DNA of 8,389 bases, taken from NCBI GenBank assembly GCA_029287815.1, contig JARFQK010000111.1:1-8389 (forward strand), in the 5' to 3' direction. The notes below the pieces were generated by a model. That model did no database searches. It was not told the origin of the DNA and saw nothing but the letters and a program-made list of their open reading frames with translations. Source of the stretch: Gammaproteobacteria bacterium (lineage in GTDB: Bacteria > Pseudomonadota > Gammaproteobacteria > SZUA-229). The position numbers and the translations under genes were made by a program. Positions 6,363 to 8,389 of this stretch are shown one piece after another (within the stretch, counting starts at the first letter, position 1; every line of letters begins with the position of its first letter).

Positions 6363-6989
6363 ATGAATACACCGATGCCCCTATTTGCCCTGTCGAAAGC
6401 TACTTCCTTTTTGTTCGCGCTGATACTGGGCCTGCAAGTGACTGCCTGCGGTGAATACGCGACCAAGGGCGCGGGAACCGGCGCAACCACTGGCGCGGTA
6501 TCCGGCGCTGTTGGCGGCCTGGTTAGTGCGCTCGTTTTTGGCGGCGATCCCGCAGACGCGGCGGCGCGGGGTGCGGTTTACGGCGGCGCTGTCGGCGCAA
6601 CTGCTGGCGCAATGGGCGGTGCTCAGGTCGATAAAAAGATCGCGGAGCAACGTCAGGCGACGGAACAGGAGTTGCGCAACAGCATCGGAGATGACGCCTT
6701 CAAAGGCCTGCAAGCGCTTGCAGACTGCGAACATGATGTCAGCCTGCAACAGGCGGGACTGGCGCGAAAATCAAGCAATCCAAACTTTGCCCTCGCCGGT
6801 CTCTGGCTGGAGGTCCTGAGTTACGCTGATAAGGGCGATCAGACCCAGGCAACGACCCTGTTTCCCGAAATCGTCGAGACCGACTGGGATATCAAGACTG
6901 AAGCTGAAGCCGAAACCACATTGCAGGCGACGTTAAAAAAACTTGGGGACATTCGCGAAGAATACAATCTGCCTCGAACCTGCTCCTGA
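6363..6989 (+). CDS. Glycine-zipper lipoprotein of unknown function
   Basis: The 208-residue product has a hydrophobic signal segment (about 14-25) and a lipobox VTAC with Cys29 as the lipidation site. The +2 residue is Gly rather than Asp, which by the Lol rule predicts the outer membrane. Residues 36-87 are a glycine zipper with many GxxxG-type repeats in two blocks (36-61 and 70-87), joined by an Ala-rich DPADAAAR linker; such segments often insert into or pack at membranes. The remaining residues (90-208) are a soluble, charged, mostly helical domain I do not recognise, with Cys122 and Cys207 that could form a disulfide. ATG 6363 lacks a clear ribosome-binding site, and ATG 6375 is an alternative. 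The gene converges on yceI with only 24 bases between stops. The lipoprotein call is firm, the function unknown. Confidence 0.82.
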   Translation: MNTPMPLFALSKATSFLFALILGLQVTACGEYATKGAGTGATTGAVSGAVGGLVSALVFGGDPADAAARGAVYGGAVGATAGAMGGAQVDKKIAEQRQATEQELRNSIGDDAFKGLQALADCEHDVSLQQAGLARKSSNPNFALAGLWLEVLSYADKGDQTQATTLFPEIVETDWDIKTEAEAETTLQATLKKLGDIREEYNLPRTCS

Positions 6990-7013
6990 CCGGACCAAAG
7001 ATGATAACCCGGC

Positions 7014-7694
7014 CTATTTCATCGATAGCGCGCTCGTTTTCACCGCATCAATGGTCATGAACAGATTCACGTTGTCACTGACGGCCGGCAGCAGCGAAAA
7101 TATACCGAACTCGGTCCGTCGTATTGTGGTTGAAGCCTCGACGGTGATTCGCTCCGAGAAAGCTCCATCGGTATCGGCATCGATGACCTTCAGGTAGAAC
7201 GCCACCTGTGTGGTCACGTTCTTGATCGTCAATTCGCCCTTCAACACCGCGTGCTTTTCTTTGTACCATTCCAAGCTGTGACCGACGAAGCGAATCGCGG
7301 GAAAGTTTTCAACGTCAAAGAACTTTTCGCCTCTAAGCAGCATACCGACCAGACCGGCTCCGGTTTCCAAGCTGGCGGTATTCACTTCAACAGAAGCCAG
7401 CTTATCGCTCAGATCGGCGTCTGTCATGGTGAAGCGCCCGTCAAACTCATCGAAACTGGCCCAGACATCGCCCAAAGGCGTGTCCACACGAAACGACATC
7501 GTAGACGTATCCTGTTGCACCTCGTAAACATTATCGCTCAGCAACAGTTCGGCACTACTGCGAACCGGCTCGTGTAACAGCTGATAACCACCGTTGGTAT
7601 AGGTAGCGTATGTGACCTTGGTCACATCAGCACGAGCCGTACCCATGCAGATGACCGTCAGCACGGTCACCAATGCTCCGCATAACTTGAACAT
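7014..7694 (-). CDS. Exported YceI-domain protein
   Basis: YceI proteins are periplasmic lipocalin-like barrels that bind polyprenoid or other amphiphilic lipids; the role of most is unknown. From ATG 7694 the product has 226 residues: a signal peptide with hydrophobic core (about 5-18) and an ARA cleavage site after residue 22, a linker of about 30 residues, and the YceI domain from about residue 57 to 218. Landmarks are STMSFRVDTPLG (64-75), FDGRFTM (84-90), EVNTASLETG (103-112), MLLRGEKFFDVENFPAIRF (118-136), LKGELTIKNVT (151-161) and EASTTIRRTEFGI (186-198). The in-frame ATG at 7709 has an equally good ribosome-binding site and would add five residues before the signal; choosing 7694 follows the usual signal-peptide length. 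No firm promoter is visible. Confidence 0.87.
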   Translation of the reverse strand: MFKLCGALVTVLTVICMGTARADVTKVTYATYTNGGYQLLHEPVRSSAELLLSDNVYEVQQDTSTMSFRVDTPLGDVWASFDEFDGRFTMTDADLSDKLASVEVNTASLETGAGLVGMLLRGEKFFDVENFPAIRFVGHSLEWYKEKHAVLKGELTIKNVTTQVAFYLKVIDADTDGAFSERITVEASTTIRRTEFGIFSLLPAVSDNVNLFMTIDAVKTSALSMK

Positions 7695-7813
7695 CGCGTC
7701 CACCGACATAAATTCCACCGAAAAGCCAATCCAGCTTTGCACTACGACGTGAACATCAGTCGAAAGCGCGTCAGCCTGGGTATCTGCCCAGCGGCTACAG
7801 GAAACCGGAATTG

Positions 7814-7852
7814 CCGAACGATCAGTGCACCTTCGATGCCCCGATCGTTCGG
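7814..7852. repeat. Perfect 10-bp inverted repeat upstream of yceI
   Basis: CCGAACGATC (7814-7823) and GATCGTTCGG (7843-7852) are perfect inverted copies with 19 bases between. Inside, GCA and TGC could pair again across a CCTTCGA loop. The unit could be a two-half-site operator or an RNA hairpin; there is no T-run, so it is not a typical terminator. Confidence 0.6.
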
Positions 7853-8059
7853 GTTGTGATCGGGTTCCAATACCTGAGTTGGTAGCCGCAGCGGTTTATT
7901 AGAATAGGCTAATATTGTCGGAATGCTGAGCCAGCAGAGGCCAGGCCGACGAACGGTCGAAAATCACCGATGAACGGTAGGTACTTCTGGGTGTTATGCA
8001 GGCGTAAAGAGATTGCCGCGTCGCTATCACTGCCCGCAAAGACGAGTATGTAAAGTCCA

Positions 8060-8079
8060 AGCCCTGCAACATGCGGGCT
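8060..8079 (-). terminator. Hairpin just downstream of the AsmA-type gene (weak terminator candidate)
   Basis: AGCCC (8060-8064) pairs with GGGCT (8075-8079), and GCA (8066-8068) with TGC (8072-8074), leaving one bulged base and a three-base loop. It begins four bases after the gene's stop codon. On the minus strand the following sequence is TGGACTTTAC, not a real U-tract, so termination efficiency is doubtful. Confidence 0.35.
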
Positions 8080-8083
8080 AGCG

Positions 8084-8389
8084 CTATTTGCTCAACACGT
8101 TTTGCCAGGAATGCCCGGATTGGCTGTTGATCATTCGATTTCTGTGGGCCTTGGCTTCCTGGATCATCAACCGACCCATATGAAGATCGTAGCGGTCAAC
8201 GTCGAATCTGCAGGTCAGTTGCCCGAGCGGTCCCTCCAGGTGGTACCGCATCGGATTGTCTCTTAATTTGTCACGCACATTACCCGTGTTCTTCACATGC
8301 ATATCGATGACCGGCTGGTAATCCAATTTCCGGTTGACCCAATCCAGCTGACCGGACCCGGTGACAGTGACCAACTCTGAAATCATCAG
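8084..8389 (-). CDS. AsmA-type protein, C-terminal fragment (N-terminus beyond window edge)
   Basis: The frame is open to the right edge; 101 residues are visible and end at TAG 8084. A repeated beta-strand pattern TGSGQLDWVNRKLDYQPVID followed by PMRYHLEGPLGQLTCRFDVDRYD resembles the C-terminal end of AsmA-family proteins, where a 'G-x-G-x-LDL...LDY' strand pair is followed by a 'P-I/M-R...G-x-GPxxxP' strand. AsmA-type proteins are inner-membrane-anchored periplasmic proteins linked to outer-membrane biogenesis and phospholipid transport. The assignment rests on this pattern alone and the bulk of the protein is missing. The last 25 residues (QEAKAHRNRMINSQSGHSW onward) are basic and polar, as a terminal tail. 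An ATG at 8384-8386 is internal, not the start. Confidence 0.6.
   Translation of the reverse strand: MMISELVTVTGSGQLDWVNRKLDYQPVIDMHVKNTGNVRDKLRDNPMRYHLEGPLGQLTCRFDVDRYDLHMGRLMIQEAKAHRNRMINSQSGHSWQNVLSK

Larger units (their letters stand above)
7695..8083. other. Long intergenic interval without a convincing gene
   Basis: These 389 bases lie upstream of yceI and downstream of the AsmA-type gene, both on the minus strand. They hold a perfect 10-bp inverted repeat (7814-7852), a small CTGGG/CCCAG hairpin (7776-7791) that would fall in the yceI leader, a weak plus-strand promoter-like pair TTGGTA (7879)/TAGAAT (7900) with short 15-base spacing, and a hairpin just after the AsmA-type stop. Only tiny open frames occur. 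I see no tRNA or known RNA fold. Confidence 0.5.

Noticed and set aside
7970..8053. 27-codon plus-strand frame (MNGRYFWVLCRRKEIAASL...) in the long gap
   Set aside because: There is no ribosome-binding site, the length is within chance, and nothing shows selection for coding.
1..8389. Defence system, mobile element, prophage or CRISPR content
   Set aside because: No transposase, integrase, repeat-spacer pattern, att-like repeats or defence domains were seen; the recognisable genes are housekeeping or envelope genes. VanZ-like similarity alone is not evidence for a resistance cluster.

Overview
The window reads as chromosomal DNA of a Gram-negative bacterium, most likely a gammaproteobacterium. 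The grounds are the L28 and L33 protein types, a PTR1/FolM-like pteridine reductase beside folB and folK, uppP close to folB (in E. coli folB and uppP/bacA are also neighbours), an outer-membrane-type lipoprotein, a YceI protein and an AsmA-type protein. I cannot name a genus. Nothing indicates phage, plasmid, insertion sequence, CRISPR or tRNA content. Genes are densely packed and the content is mainly housekeeping.

Layout. (1) Positions 1-2336, minus strand: an apparent operon of a MidA/NDUFAF7-type methyltransferase, uppP (undecaprenyl-diphosphatase, TTG start) and a VanZ-like membrane protein cut by the left edge; uppP and vanZ overlap as ATGA. (2) 2435-3898, plus strand: a pteridine reductase divergent from the methyltransferase, then a calcineurin-like metallophosphoesterase. 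(3) 3994-4841, minus strand: folB-folK joined by a TAATG overlap. (4) 5046-5454, plus strand: rpmB-rpmG with a recognisable promoter and a strong hairpin terminator. (5) 5576-6211, minus strand: an all-alpha (dimeric-type) dUTPase. (6) 6363-6989, plus strand: a glycine-zipper lipoprotein of unknown function, convergent with (7) 7014-7694, minus strand: an exported YceI-domain protein. (8) 7695-8083: a 389-base interval without a convincing gene, holding a perfect 10-bp inverted repeat. (9) 8084-8389, minus strand: the C-terminal end of an AsmA-type protein cut by the right edge.

How the genes fit together. The reductase, FolB and FolK all act on pterins and two of them are direct steps of tetrahydrofolate synthesis; folate in turn supports thymidylate synthesis, to which the dUTPase contributes dUMP. 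UppP recycles the lipid carrier for peptidoglycan and O-antigen. UppP, VanZ, the lipoprotein, YceI and the AsmA-type protein are all envelope-related. I found no clearly new multi-gene system. The most unusual items are the all-alpha dUTPase with a C-terminal CxxC, the orphan C-terminal domain of the glycine-zipper lipoprotein, a tandem ribosome-binding-site/start duplication before yceI, and the inverted repeat upstream of yceI.
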